Positions 1 through 6,990 of a stretch of 12,277 nt of DNA are shown here, piece after piece. The stretch's first letter is position 1, and every line of letters begins with the position of its first letter. The stretch spans positions 1-12,277 of the forward strand of contig CAUUKX010000066.1 in assembly GCA_963545585.1 (NCBI GenBank), read 5' to 3'. Under the pieces are notes generated by a model. That model saw only the letters and a program-made list of their open reading frames with translations. It was not told the origin of the DNA and made no database searches. This DNA comes from W11650 sp963545585. GTDB lineage: Bacteria; Bacillota; Clostridia; Lachnospirales; Vallitaleaceae. Made by a program: the position numbers and the translations under genes.

Positions 1-518
1 TTGCCGATGACCGGCTGGGACGCAGCCATGTCTTCTTTTTGCCGTATTTGATGGGGGAGCGCAGCCCCATTAACGATGTCAGCGCCCGTGGCTGTTTTAT
101 TGGGCTGACCATGGACAGCAGCCGGGCGGATATGGTTCAGGCGGTGTTAGAGGGAGTGGCGTTTGCTGTGCGTGATAGTTTTGAAGCGGCCAAGGCACAA
201 GGGATTGTCATTCAAAGCAGCAAGCTTTGCGGTGGCGGAGCGAAGTCGGCGCTGTGGCAAAAAATCCTATCGAATGTCTTAGGTATTCCGTTAGAGCTGC
301 CGCAAACGGAGGAAGGGCCGGGCTATGGCGGTGCGATGCTGGCTATGGTTAGCTGCGGCCAGTATGATAGTGTGGCGGGCTGTGCAGCGGCTTTAACCGG
401 AGTAAAAGCAGTTATTTGCCCGGAAACGGAGTTGACGGCTCGCTATGAGGAGCGTTACCGCCGCTGGCGGCAAATTTATCCGGCACTGAAAGAGTTGTTC
501 CCGAGGTTGACGGTTTAG
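1..518 (+). CDS. xylB: Xylulokinase-family sugar kinase, C-terminal part (5' end outside window)
   Basis: The frame is open from base 3, so the gene begins upstream of the window; only about 171 C-terminal residues are visible. The segment LPYLMGERSPIND is the hallmark of the second actin-like domain of FGGY carbohydrate kinases and fits xylulokinase best. Further on, the stretch around LCGGGAKSALWQKILSNVLG and the PGYGGAMLA segment match the adenine-binding and C-terminal glycine-rich parts of this family. Family members phosphorylate a sugar (D-xylulose to xylulose 5-phosphate in XylB) in the cytoplasm using ATP. Substrate specificity cannot be settled without the N-terminal sugar-binding domain, so a related FGGY kinase remains possible. 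The C-terminus is intact and ends at TAG 516-518. The neighbours (purC, HAD phosphatase) give no clue to the sugar. Confidence 0.85.
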   Translation, partial: ADDRLGRSHVFFLPYLMGERSPINDVSARGCFIGLTMDSSRADMVQAVLEGVAFAVRDSFEAAKAQGIVIQSSKLCGGGAKSALWQKILSNVLGIPLELPQTEEGPGYGGAMLAMVSCGQYDSVAGCAAALTGVKAVICPETELTARYEERYRRWRQIYPALKELFPRLTV

Positions 519-570
519 CGAGCGTCAACTGCGAATAACAGCGGAATCAATCAAAAAAACGGAGGTTATC

Positions 571-1257
571 ATGAAGGAAATTTATCGGGGAAAGACGAAG
601 GACGTATTTGATTTGGAAAATGGCCAGTATTTGCTGAAGTTTAAAGATGATGTGACCGGTACGGACGGTGTTTTTGATCCGGGCGCCAATACGGTGGGAC
701 TGACAATGGAAGGTGCTGGAGAAGCCGGACTGAAGCTGACGAAGTTCTTTTTTGAAAAAATTAATGCGGCTGGGATTGCCACTCATTATGTCAGTGCCGA
801 TATTGCCAATCGAACCATGACGGTGCTGCCGGCCAGCGTTTTTGGAGAAGGGGTTGAAGTGATTTGCCGCTACCGGGCAGTTGGCAGCTTTTTGCGCCGT
901 TATGGCAAATATGCGGCAGACGGGCAAAAGTTAGATGCTTATGTCGAAGTAACATTAAAAGATGATGACCGGAATGATCCGCTGATTACCGAGGAGGCAC
1001 TGGATATGCTGGGGATTATGACCCGGCAGGAGTACCGGACGCTGGCAGAGATGACTCGGCAGATTGCGGCGATTGTTAAAGCGGAGCTGGCGAAAAAAGG
1101 TTTGGAATTATATGATATTAAGTTTGAGTTTGGCCGGGTGGGTGCAGATAAGCGGATTGCTTTAATTGATGAGATTTCTGGTGGCAATATGAGAGCCTAC
1201 CGGAACGGAGAGTATGTCGAGCCGCTGCGGCTGGAAAAACTCATGCTGGCAGATTAA
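571..1257 (+). CDS. purC: Phosphoribosylaminoimidazole-succinocarboxamide synthase (SAICAR synthetase)
   Basis: This 228-residue protein matches PurC, which joins CAIR and aspartate with ATP to make SAICAR in de novo purine synthesis (cytoplasmic). Visible marks are the N-terminal ATP-site motif YRGKTKDVF (residues 5-13), THYV (71-74), VEVICRYRAVGSFLRRYG (95-112), the DDDRNDPLI segment (131-139) and FEFG followed by LIDEISGGNMRAY (185-210). The family usually reads DEISPDT.R at the last site; here it is DEISGGNMR, a variant form. Its length is close to the usual bacterial 235-240. The start ATG follows GGAGG at a good distance. It lies 52 bases after the sugar kinase and is not accompanied by other pur genes. 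No promoter was recognised in the short gap, so it may be co-transcribed with the kinase. Confidence 0.9.
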   Translation: MKEIYRGKTKDVFDLENGQYLLKFKDDVTGTDGVFDPGANTVGLTMEGAGEAGLKLTKFFFEKINAAGIATHYVSADIANRTMTVLPASVFGEGVEVICRYRAVGSFLRRYGKYAADGQKLDAYVEVTLKDDDRNDPLITEEALDMLGIMTRQEYRTLAEMTRQIAAIVKAELAKKGLELYDIKFEFGRVGADKRIALIDEISGGNMRAYRNGEYVEPLRLEKLMLAD

Positions 1258-1311
1258 GACGATGCACTCTTTAAACCAAAACCTAGCCAATATACCGATA
1301 GGGGCATACAA

Positions 1312-2109
1312 ATGATTAAACTGATTTTAGCAGATATGGACGGAACGCTTTTAAACGGAAAGCATCAGCTTCCAGAAAAAACAATGGACACGATTTGCCA
1401 GTTGATGAACCGGCAAATCCGCTTTGGCATAGCTAGTGGCCGGGAATACAGCAATTTGAGGGAATACTTTCCGGAGCTGGCGGATGAGATGATTATAGTG
1501 GCCGATAACGGCACTTTGATTTATGATAAAACAGAGGAAATTTACCTTGATTTGCTGCCTGCTGATGAAGTGGAAAGAATAGTTAAGGAGCTTCGCAAGC
1601 TGCCGGGTGTATGGATTGTGCTGTGCGGCAAGAAAATGAGTTATATTGAATGTCAGGAAGAAAAGCGGGAGATGATTGCGGCGATTGCCCATAATTTTTA
1701 TGAAAATGTGGAATTAACTGAAGATGTCTGCGTCAGAACCAAAGAGGAGCAGATTATGGAGATTTCGATTTTTTGTGAAAACGGCGCAGCTATGACCGAG
1801 CCGCTGCTAAAATGGCTGAAAAAGGACTATCAGATTTTTGTGTCCGGCCTCAACTGGATTGATATTTTAAATAAAAGTGCCGGCAAGGGCAATGCTGTCA
1901 AGCGTTTGCAGGAAAGGTACGGTTTGCAGCCGGAGGAATGTATGGCTTTTGGTGATTATTTTAATGATATGGAAATGCTGCAAAATGTAGGAGAAAGCTA
2001 CGCCATGGCCAACGCTCAGCCGGAGGTACAGGCAGCGGCCAAATATATTGCTCCGGCCAACGAAGAAGGCGGTGTGATTCAGGTGCTGCGGCAAAGATTT
2101 GAACTTTAA
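1312..2109 (+). CDS. Cof-type HAD-superfamily phosphatase
   Basis: This 265-residue protein has the full motif set of the HAD IIB (Cof) phosphatases. Motif I is DMDGTLLNG (nucleophile D8, acid D10), motif II is ASGR (S42), motif III is K192 in NKSAGKGNAVKRL, and motif IV is GDYFNDMEML (214-223). The C-terminal segment with YAMANAQPEV (230-239) is also typical. Between motifs II and III lies the C2-type cap domain (about residues 80-185) that selects the substrate. These enzymes dephosphorylate small metabolites such as sugar phosphates or nucleotide cofactors; the substrate here is unknown. Motif IV has Y216-F217 where GDxxND proteins often carry G/N-S, a tolerated change. The ATG has only a modest upstream AGGGG. 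It lies 54 bases after purC. Confidence 0.88.
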   Translation: MIKLILADMDGTLLNGKHQLPEKTMDTICQLMNRQIRFGIASGREYSNLREYFPELADEMIIVADNGTLIYDKTEEIYLDLLPADEVERIVKELRKLPGVWIVLCGKKMSYIECQEEKREMIAAIAHNFYENVELTEDVCVRTKEEQIMEISIFCENGAAMTEPLLKWLKKDYQIFVSGLNWIDILNKSAGKGNAVKRLQERYGLQPEECMAFGDYFNDMEMLQNVGESYAMANAQPEVQAAAKYIAPANEEGGVIQVLRQRFEL

Positions 2110-2130
2110 GCAGCAGGCGGGGGTGAAAAA

Positions 2131-2643
2131 ATGATTTGGTATTACTTGGCCATATTTTTGATTAAGATTCTGGAAGTAACCTTGGGTACGGTACGGTTGG
2201 TACTGATTACCAAGGGGGAAAGGGTCAAAGGTACGATTTTAGGCATAATAGAAGCCTTTATCTGGCTGGCATTGGTGTCGACGGTGCTGGATAATGTAAC
2301 CCAAGACCCAATCAAGGCGGTGCTGTATGGAGTCGGCTTCGGCGTTGGCAATTTTTTAGGCTCGCTTTTAGAAGAAAAGCTGGCGCTGGGAACCAGCCGG
2401 ATTGAAATTATTGTTTTGCAGGAGCATGAGGCGGAACTGACGGCGGCGCTGCGGGCAGCTGGTTTTGCGGTTACGGTAATGGAGGGCTGTGGCAAAGATT
2501 ATGCCCGCAAAATCCTGATTAGTATTGTCAAGCGCAAGCAAGTCAAGCAATATGTTGAAATTGCCAAGGCCAATCAAAAAAATGCCGTGATTACGGTTTC
2601 GGAAAGCAAGCCGATTTACGGCGGTTATGGAATTCGAAAATAG
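2131..2643 (+). CDS. UPF0316 family membrane protein (DUF5698/DUF2179, YebE-like)
   Basis: This 170-residue protein has three hydrophobic segments at about residues 2-24, 34-55 and 62-80, followed by a soluble C-terminal domain (about 88-165). The order and wording (EVTLGTVRLVLITKGER; GFGVGNFLGSLLEEKLALG; a C-terminal segment KDYARKILISIVKRKQ) fit the UPF0316 family, which joins an N-terminal DUF5698 membrane part to a DUF2179 domain. The DUF2179 domain also occurs at the end of YitT-type proteins and may bind a small ligand; the biochemical role of the family is not established. The protein probably sits in the cytoplasmic membrane with the C-terminal domain inside. The start has a strong GGGGGTG ribosome binding site, 21 bases after the HAD gene, suggesting co-transcription. 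Confidence 0.85.
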   Translation: MIWYYLAIFLIKILEVTLGTVRLVLITKGERVKGTILGIIEAFIWLALVSTVLDNVTQDPIKAVLYGVGFGVGNFLGSLLEEKLALGTSRIEIIVLQEHEAELTAALRAAGFAVTVMEGCGKDYARKILISIVKRKQVKQYVEIAKANQKNAVITVSESKPIYGGYGIRK

Positions 2644-2680
2644 GTTTGGTGCAAAAAATAACAATTCCGAAAGAAAAAGA

Positions 2681-2709
2681 TTGCAATTTCTTTTAATATC
2701 AGTTAAAAT
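2681..2709 (+). promoter_or_regulatory. Sigma-A-type promoter of glgCD
   Basis: TTGCAA (2681-2686) and TAAAAT (2704-2709) are separated by exactly 17 bases in an AT-rich stretch of the 163-base gap before glgC. The start point would fall near 2716, giving a leader of about 90 nt. Each hexamer is one or two bases from consensus. No terminator was seen for the upstream gene, so readthrough from UPF0316 is also possible. Confidence 0.7.
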
Positions 2710-2716
2710 AGTATTA

Positions 2717-2734
2717 AGAAATTGATTAATTTCT
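2717..2734. repeat. Inverted repeat at the presumed glgC transcription start
   Basis: AGAAATT (2717-2723) and AATTTCT (2728-2734) form a perfect 7-base inverted repeat around GATT. It begins 8 bases after the -10 box, the position where a repressor would block the start. It is short and AT-rich, so chance is possible, and no regulator gene is nearby. Confidence 0.4.
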
Positions 2735-2806
2735 GGAAAACATATTAGAAATATACAAGACTGACAAGGTTGCTTTAGTTAAACTGCTTAAAGAGGGAGT
2801 GATAAA

Positions 2807-4090
2807 ATGGTGGCAAAGGAAATGATCGGCTTGCTATTGGCCGGAGGACAGGGGAGCAGACTGGGAATTTTAACATCATCGACCGCCAAGCCGGCAGTAC
2901 CGTATGGAGGGAAATATCGAATTATTGATTTTCCGCTGAGTAACTGCGTCAATTCAGGGATTGATACGGTTGGAGTTTTTACCCAGTATCAGCCTTTGGA
3001 ACTGAATGCGCATATCGGTATCGGCAAACCGTGGGATTTGGATCGAATTAACGGTGGAGTAACGATTCTTTCGCCTTTTACCAGCGAAGAAAACAATGAT
3101 TGGTTCAAAGGAACTGCCAATGCGGTATTTCAGAACATTCACTATATTGATAAAATCAATCCGCAGTATGTCGTGATATTGTCGGGTGACCATATTTATA
3201 AGATGGATTATGCTAAAATGCTGGCAGATCACAAGAAAAACAAAGCGGACGGAACAATTTCCGTATTTGAAGTGCCGTGGGAGGACGCACATCGTTTTGG
3301 CATTATGAATACGGATGAAAACAGAAAAATTGTCGAGTTTGAGGAAAAACCGAAAGAACCGAAAAATAATTTAGCTTCTATGGGCGTGTATATTTTTACT
3401 TGGAGCGTTCTGCGTGAATATTTGATTCGGGACAATCAAAATCCGGAATCGGATTATGATTTTGGAAAGAATGTTATTCCCATGATGCTAAAAGAGGGGC
3501 GGGCAATGTACGCCTATTCTTTTTCCGGTTACTGGAAAGATGTCGGAACTATTGATGCCTACTGGGAATCGAATATGGATTTGATTAAGTTGGTGCCGGA
3601 GTTTGACTTGTTTGACCGGTCATGGAAGATTTACACCAATAATCCGGGAATGCCGGCACATTATATCGGCGGCTCAGGCAGTGTCAAGACTTCGATTGTC
3701 GGTGAAGGCTGTCAAATTTATGGAGTAGTGCGCAATTCCATCATTTTCCCGAATGTAACGGTCGGCGAAGGTGCCTATATTGAAAACTCAATCATCATGC
3801 AGGATTGCGTGATTGAAAAAAATGTCAAAGTGTGGAAATCAATTTTAGCGGCGGGAGTAATCGTTGGCGAAGGAACGGAAATTGGCGTGGGCGAAGATGT
3901 TCCCAATAAGCTGAAGCCTAACTTGTATTATACCGGGATTACGGTAGTCGGGGAAAGTGCAGCGGTTCCGGCGGGTAAGAAAATAGGTAAAAACGTGGCC
4001 ATTCACCACGGAGCAGAGAAGGCAGATTTTCCGGCGGATGAAATAGCTTCCGGCGAAACGATTTTTAAGGGAGGCATAGCTCATGAATAA
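2807..4090 (+). CDS. glgC: Glucose-1-phosphate adenylyltransferase (ADP-glucose pyrophosphorylase), catalytic subunit
   Basis: This 427-residue protein makes ADP-glucose from glucose 1-phosphate and ATP, the committed step of bacterial glycogen synthesis in the cytoplasm. The nucleotidyltransferase domain shows LLAGGQGSRLG (10-20), the KPAVPYGGKYRIIDF segment (28-42), GTANAVFQN (102-110), SGDHIYKMDY (126-135) with the metal-binding aspartate, and FEEKP (178-182). The C-terminal third (about 285-400) is a left-handed beta helix with isoleucine/valine-glycine hexapeptide repeats. The length is usual for the Firmicute GlgC subunit. The start ATG is preceded by AGAGGGAG. Its last bases overlap the start of glgD by 8, so the two are translationally coupled, matching the GlgC-GlgD heteromer known in Firmicutes. 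No glgA, glgB or glgP lies beside it in this window. Confidence 0.95.
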   Translation: MVAKEMIGLLLAGGQGSRLGILTSSTAKPAVPYGGKYRIIDFPLSNCVNSGIDTVGVFTQYQPLELNAHIGIGKPWDLDRINGGVTILSPFTSEENNDWFKGTANAVFQNIHYIDKINPQYVVILSGDHIYKMDYAKMLADHKKNKADGTISVFEVPWEDAHRFGIMNTDENRKIVEFEEKPKEPKNNLASMGVYIFTWSVLREYLIRDNQNPESDYDFGKNVIPMMLKEGRAMYAYSFSGYWKDVGTIDAYWESNMDLIKLVPEFDLFDRSWKIYTNNPGMPAHYIGGSGSVKTSIVGEGCQIYGVVRNSIIFPNVTVGEGAYIENSIIMQDCVIEKNVKVWKSILAAGVIVGEGTEIGVGEDVPNKLKPNLYYTGITVVGESAAVPAGKKIGKNVAIHHGAEKADFPADEIASGETIFKGGIAHE

Positions 4091-5204
4091 TATTTTTGGC
4101 ATCATTACAACGGGCAATCAAAAACCGCTGCTGGGAGAACTGGCAATGAAACGTTCTGTGTCGGCGCTGCCGATTGCTGGCAAGTATCGGGCAATTGACT
4201 TTGTTTTGTCTAATATGGTTAATTCTGGCATTGATAAAGTCGGTGTGGTTACGCAGTACAGCTTTCGCTCTTTGACGGATCACTTGGGTGCCGGTAAGGA
4301 ATGGGATCTGGATCGGCGCAATGAGGGGCTTTACCTTTTCCCGCCGTATTTATCGATGGAGCATAAGGGCTGGTATCAGGGGACGGCCGACGGCATGTAT
4401 CAGAATATGTCTTTCCTTAAACGTTCGCATGAGGAATATGTGCTGATTACAACTGGTAATTGTATTTATTCAACAACATATAATGATCTTTTAGAGAAAC
4501 ATATTGAGTCCGGCGCTGATATTACCATGATGTACTATGATATGGCGGGTGTGGAGGCAGAGGAATTAAAGGAATTTGGCTTGCTCCGCTTAAATGAAGA
4601 AGGACGGGTGATTGATCTTCAGGAAAAACCATTATCGCCGAAGGGTAGTTTGGTGTCGATGGCGGTTTATGTCTTAAAGCGTGAACTTTTGATTGAACTT
4701 TTGGAAGAAGCATCTGCTCATGGTCATTATGACTTTGTTAAGGACGTTTTAATCCGCAAGTTAAACGACTTAAAAATTTACGGCTATGAGTACAAGGGGT
4801 ATTGGCGGGTGGTCAATAATATAAACTGGTACTATAAAATCAATATGGATTTTTTAAGGCCGGAAGTTCGGAGGGATTTATTTGGTCAAGGCAAGAAAGT
4901 CTTTACTAAGGTTAAGGATGAAACGCCCGCCAAGTATAATTCAGAGGCGGAGGTGAAAAACTCCGTGATTGCCGATGGCTGTATCATAGAAGGTTATGTG
5001 GAAAACAGCATTTTGTTCCGCGGCGTAAGAGTCGGTAAAAATTCGCGGGTCGTCAACAGTATTATCATGCAGGGATCGACCATTGAAAATGATGTCAACT
5101 TGGAGCATGTCATTTTTGACAAGGAGATTGTGATTACTGCTCATCACTCGCTCAAGGGCGAACTGAACGCACCGGTAATTGTTGCGAAAAAGAGCCGGAT
5201 TTAA
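4083..5204 (+). CDS. glgD: GlgD, regulatory/non-catalytic partner of ADP-glucose pyrophosphorylase
   Basis: This 373-residue paralogue of GlgC keeps the fold but lacks catalytic features. The GGxGxRL loop is replaced by ITTGNQKPLLGEL (8-20), and the SGDHIY site of GlgC reads TTGNCIY here, so the metal-binding aspartate is an asparagine. Conserved framework remains: GKYRAIDFVLSNMVNSGIDKVGV (33-55), an LQEKP segment equivalent to FEEKP, and a C-terminal left-handed beta helix (about 285-365). In Firmicutes, GlgD pairs with GlgC and alters activity and response to effectors. Its start ATG lies within the glgC 3' end with the ribosome binding site GGGAGG just upstream, giving an 8-base overlap. 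A strong terminator follows 32 bases after the stop. Confidence 0.93.
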   Translation: MNNIFGIITTGNQKPLLGELAMKRSVSALPIAGKYRAIDFVLSNMVNSGIDKVGVVTQYSFRSLTDHLGAGKEWDLDRRNEGLYLFPPYLSMEHKGWYQGTADGMYQNMSFLKRSHEEYVLITTGNCIYSTTYNDLLEKHIESGADITMMYYDMAGVEAEELKEFGLLRLNEEGRVIDLQEKPLSPKGSLVSMAVYVLKRELLIELLEEASAHGHYDFVKDVLIRKLNDLKIYGYEYKGYWRVVNNINWYYKINMDFLRPEVRRDLFGQGKKVFTKVKDETPAKYNSEAEVKNSVIADGCIIEGYVENSILFRGVRVGKNSRVVNSIIMQGSTIENDVNLEHVIFDKEIVITAHHSLKGELNAPVIVAKKSRI

Positions 5205-5236
5205 AGCTTTTTGTCTGGCTTTATAGTTTACTGACG

Positions 5237-5271
5237 AAAACCCCCCGATGCCGTTGGCGTTGGGGGTTTTT
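5237..5271 (+). terminator. Intrinsic terminator after glgD
   Basis: CCCCC (5242-5246) pairs with GGGGG (5262-5266), and an inner GATGCC/GGCGTT arm (with wobble pairs) closes a GTT loop at 5253-5255. A run of five T follows (5267-5271). The flanking AAAA can also pair with the T run, so the element may work weakly on the other strand as well. Confidence 0.85.
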
Positions 5272-5276
5272 GCTGA

Positions 5277-5546
5277 TTGGAGTTCACTATCGACTCGATG
5301 GATGTCGATGTCATGGCTGGGTTTTCTATTGTCAGTGAGGGCAAACTTTTTGATTGTTCTCTGCAGAAAGAACAGATTGTGGAAAAAATGCTTCTTGGAG
5401 CAGAACTTATTCCCCTACAATCTCCCTTGTTGTGGTGTGAATATTATCGGTTGATGGGAAGAAATGAAAAAGGTGAAATGATTGAGAGTGCCGTATCAAA
5501 AAGGGAACTTTCGAGTAATGTCATTGTAGCTGAGTATTTAGAGTGA
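5277..5546 (+). CDS. Small uncharacterised protein, possibly 5'-truncated
   Basis: The frame encodes at most 89 residues from TTG 5277, with in-frame ATGs at 5298 and 5313. An in-frame TGA at 5274 blocks any extension upstream, and no start has a clear ribosome binding site; the only nearby purine run is the GGGGG of the glgD terminator. The reading frame begins 5 bases after that terminator. I do not recognise the family. The C-terminal part (YYRLMGRNEKGEMIESAVSK) is charged and looks like an ordinary folded protein, not random translation. The stop overlaps the ribosome binding site of the next gene, only 6 bases away. The simplest reading is a gene that lost its promoter and N-terminus when the region beside glgD was rearranged. 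A functional short protein started at 5277 or 5298 cannot be excluded. Confidence 0.45.
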   Translation: MEFTIDSMDVDVMAGFSIVSEGKLFDCSLQKEQIVEKMLLGAELIPLQSPLLWCEYYRLMGRNEKGEMIESAVSKRELSSNVIVAEYLE

Positions 5547-5552
5547 GGTATT

Positions 5553-6350
5553 ATGGGATTTTTTAAAAGAAAAACAGGGGAAGAAGAGCGGAAAGCGGCA
5601 ATTTTTGTGAAAAACAGGCATCGCTCCGGCTATGCCTATTTAAATGTTATTGAAAAGATAGATGGTGTAAAAGAAAGGCATAAATTATACAGGCTCGGTA
5701 TGCCGGCATATTATGTGTCGCCCGGTCGGCATATACTTACGGTAAATGCGGTCTGGTCAAATGAATATAAAAAAGATGTAAGTCTGAAAGAGTCGGTTGA
5801 TCTGGAAGTTGAAGTTTTGGCCGGGCATTTTTATGCTTTAAATTACAATGTTTATACTCAGGATTTTGAATTTCTGGAATGTGATCCCAAACAGTACTCC
5901 TTGGTGGAGGATGAAATAGAAGCCGCACTTGCCCAACGAGAGTTTGATTTTAATTTTAAGTTAGTTGTAATTGACGAATTGCTCCATAAAACTCCCAGTT
6001 TTGAAGGCCAAATCAACGCTCATATAAGACGGAAAAATGAGTTTTGCGCAAATGAAGGGAATTACGATGATGAAAAGTACGAATTATTCATCAGTAATGC
6101 GATGGAGTGTTTTAAAAATATCGAGCTTACCAAAAAAGACTTATTAAAAGTTGAAAGCCTTATCTTTGACGGCGGTCTGGAAGTTTATCAAATGATAGTG
6201 CCGGACTGGGATGGAGAAGATGACCGGTTTGATATCCGCTCAATAAAGGGCATTGAGTATCTTCCTAATTTAAAGTCGGTAAATTATATTTCGATGATCG
6301 ATGAAGAGCTGATTAAAGAAATAGAGGGGAAAGGGATAGAGATTTTATAG
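5553..6350 (+). CDS. Uncharacterised two-domain protein; C-terminal half DUF6892-like
   Basis: This 265-residue protein has no signal peptide or membrane segment. The N-terminal half (about 15-110) is rich in beta strands, with a PGRHILTVNAVW segment (57-68) like the small beta-sandwich domains that carry a V-PG-H pattern. After an acidic linker comes a C-terminal half opening with FDFNFKLVVIDELL (131-144) and ending with VPDWDGEDDRFDI (216-228) and IEYLPNLKSV (234-243). From memory this wording resembles DUF6892, a domain often found beside other small accessory proteins of immunity type; this is a recollection, not a search. ATG 5553 follows GTGAGG, which overlaps the previous stop. GC content is lower than in glgCD or ffh, in keeping with acquired DNA. 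Function is unknown. Confidence 0.75.
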   Translation: MGFFKRKTGEEERKAAIFVKNRHRSGYAYLNVIEKIDGVKERHKLYRLGMPAYYVSPGRHILTVNAVWSNEYKKDVSLKESVDLEVEVLAGHFYALNYNVYTQDFEFLECDPKQYSLVEDEIEAALAQREFDFNFKLVVIDELLHKTPSFEGQINAHIRRKNEFCANEGNYDDEKYELFISNAMECFKNIELTKKDLLKVESLIFDGGLEVYQMIVPDWDGEDDRFDIRSIKGIEYLPNLKSVNYISMIDEELIKEIEGKGIEIL

Positions 6351-6400
6351 AGCATGTAAATTCGGGGAGAAGGAACGAAATACTTTTTTAAAAAGACCCC

Positions 6401-6430
6401 TTGACAAGGAGTTCTCCTTTATAGTATAAT
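6401..6430 (+). promoter_or_regulatory. Strong sigma-A promoter of the ylxM-ffh operon with a palindrome in the spacer
   Basis: Perfect TTGACA (6401-6406) and perfect TATAAT (6425-6430) are 18 bases apart. Inside the spacer AAGGAG (6406-6411) and CTCCTT (6414-6419) form an inverted repeat around TT, a position where a bound protein would cover the polymerase site. The start would be near 6437, about 150 bases before ylxM. Confidence 0.85.
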
Positions 6431-6590
6431 CAGTTGTCGGTAAAAAGGGATGCAGTTTACGGCCGGCTGTTTTGTCAGGCAGTGTCTGGCGGCATCTGTT
6501 TTATGCGGCAGTTGCTTTTAAATGCAGAGGCAGAGCGGCTTCAGCGGTCGCGGAAAAGTAAAAAGTATAGAATGGCAGTAGGCAGGGAGC
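6431..6590 (+). other. Untranslated leader of ylxM-ffh, no recognised element
   Basis: About 150 nt lie between the presumed start point and the ylxM ATG. The stretch is GC-richer than usual for a leader and contains short complementary pieces (for example GGCCGGC near 6460), but I could not recognise a riboswitch, T-box or ribosomal-protein leader. A 63-codon TTG-started frame crosses it and runs into ylxM; its wording looks random. Confidence 0.35.
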
Positions 6591-6923
6591 ATGGAAGAGT
6601 TTGTCAGAAAATCATTGTTATTTGACTTTTACGGAGAGCTTTTAACCGAGCGGCAAAAAGAAGTTTATCGCAAATACCATGCCGAGGATTTGTCCTTAGG
6701 GGAGATTGCTGAAGAATATGAAGTCAGCAGGCAGGCGGTGCATGATCTGCTCAAGCGCTGCGATAAGCAATTAGAGGGCTACGAAGCAAGATTACAGCTT
6801 CTTCAGCGCTTTGCCGGGCAAAAAGAAAAGATTTTGCGGATTCAGGCGATTGCGGGGCAGGAAGAAACGGACGCGATGCGGCAAATTGCCAAGCTGACCG
6901 GTGAAATCTTAGCGGAATTATAG
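6591..6923 (+). CDS. ylxM: YlxM family DNA/RNA-binding protein (UPF0122)
   Basis: This 110-residue protein belongs to UPF0122, whose members are encoded immediately before ffh in many Firmicutes and are linked to signal recognition particle function. It contains a sigma-70 region 4-like helix-turn-helix: LLTERQKEVYRKYH (17-30), LSLGEIAEEYEVSRQAVHDLL (34-54). The N-terminal FDFYGELLT segment is characteristic. The C-terminal half is charged and helical. The start ATG has AGGGAG close upstream. It is the first gene after the TTGACA/TATAAT promoter and is separated from ffh by 67 bases without a terminator, so the two are expected to be expressed together. Confidence 0.93.
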   Translation: MEEFVRKSLLFDFYGELLTERQKEVYRKYHAEDLSLGEIAEEYEVSRQAVHDLLKRCDKQLEGYEARLQLLQRFAGQKEKILRIQAIAGQEETDAMRQIAKLTGEILAEL

Positions 6924-6990
6924 AACAGAAAAAGCGCGGCGTTTAGAGCCGAATAAGAAAACCCAGTTTTCCAAAATACAAGGAGCAGTT

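Noticed and set aside
506..529. Terminator at the end of the sugar kinase gene (GTTGACG/CGTCAAC)
   Set aside because: The 7-base arms span the stop codon with a 10-base loop and no T-tract follows; at most a weak hairpin.
5248..5454. 68-codon frame starting in the glgD terminator
   Set aside because: It starts inside the terminator stem and overlaps a more protein-like frame at 5277-5546.
6431..6590. SRP RNA gene next to ffh
   Set aside because: I could not find the conserved SRP domain loop or a long rod-like pairing; the stretch is better read as the leader of ylxM.
6434..6625. 63-codon TTG frame in the ylxM leader
   Set aside because: It has no ribosome site, random-looking wording, and overlaps the well-supported ylxM start.
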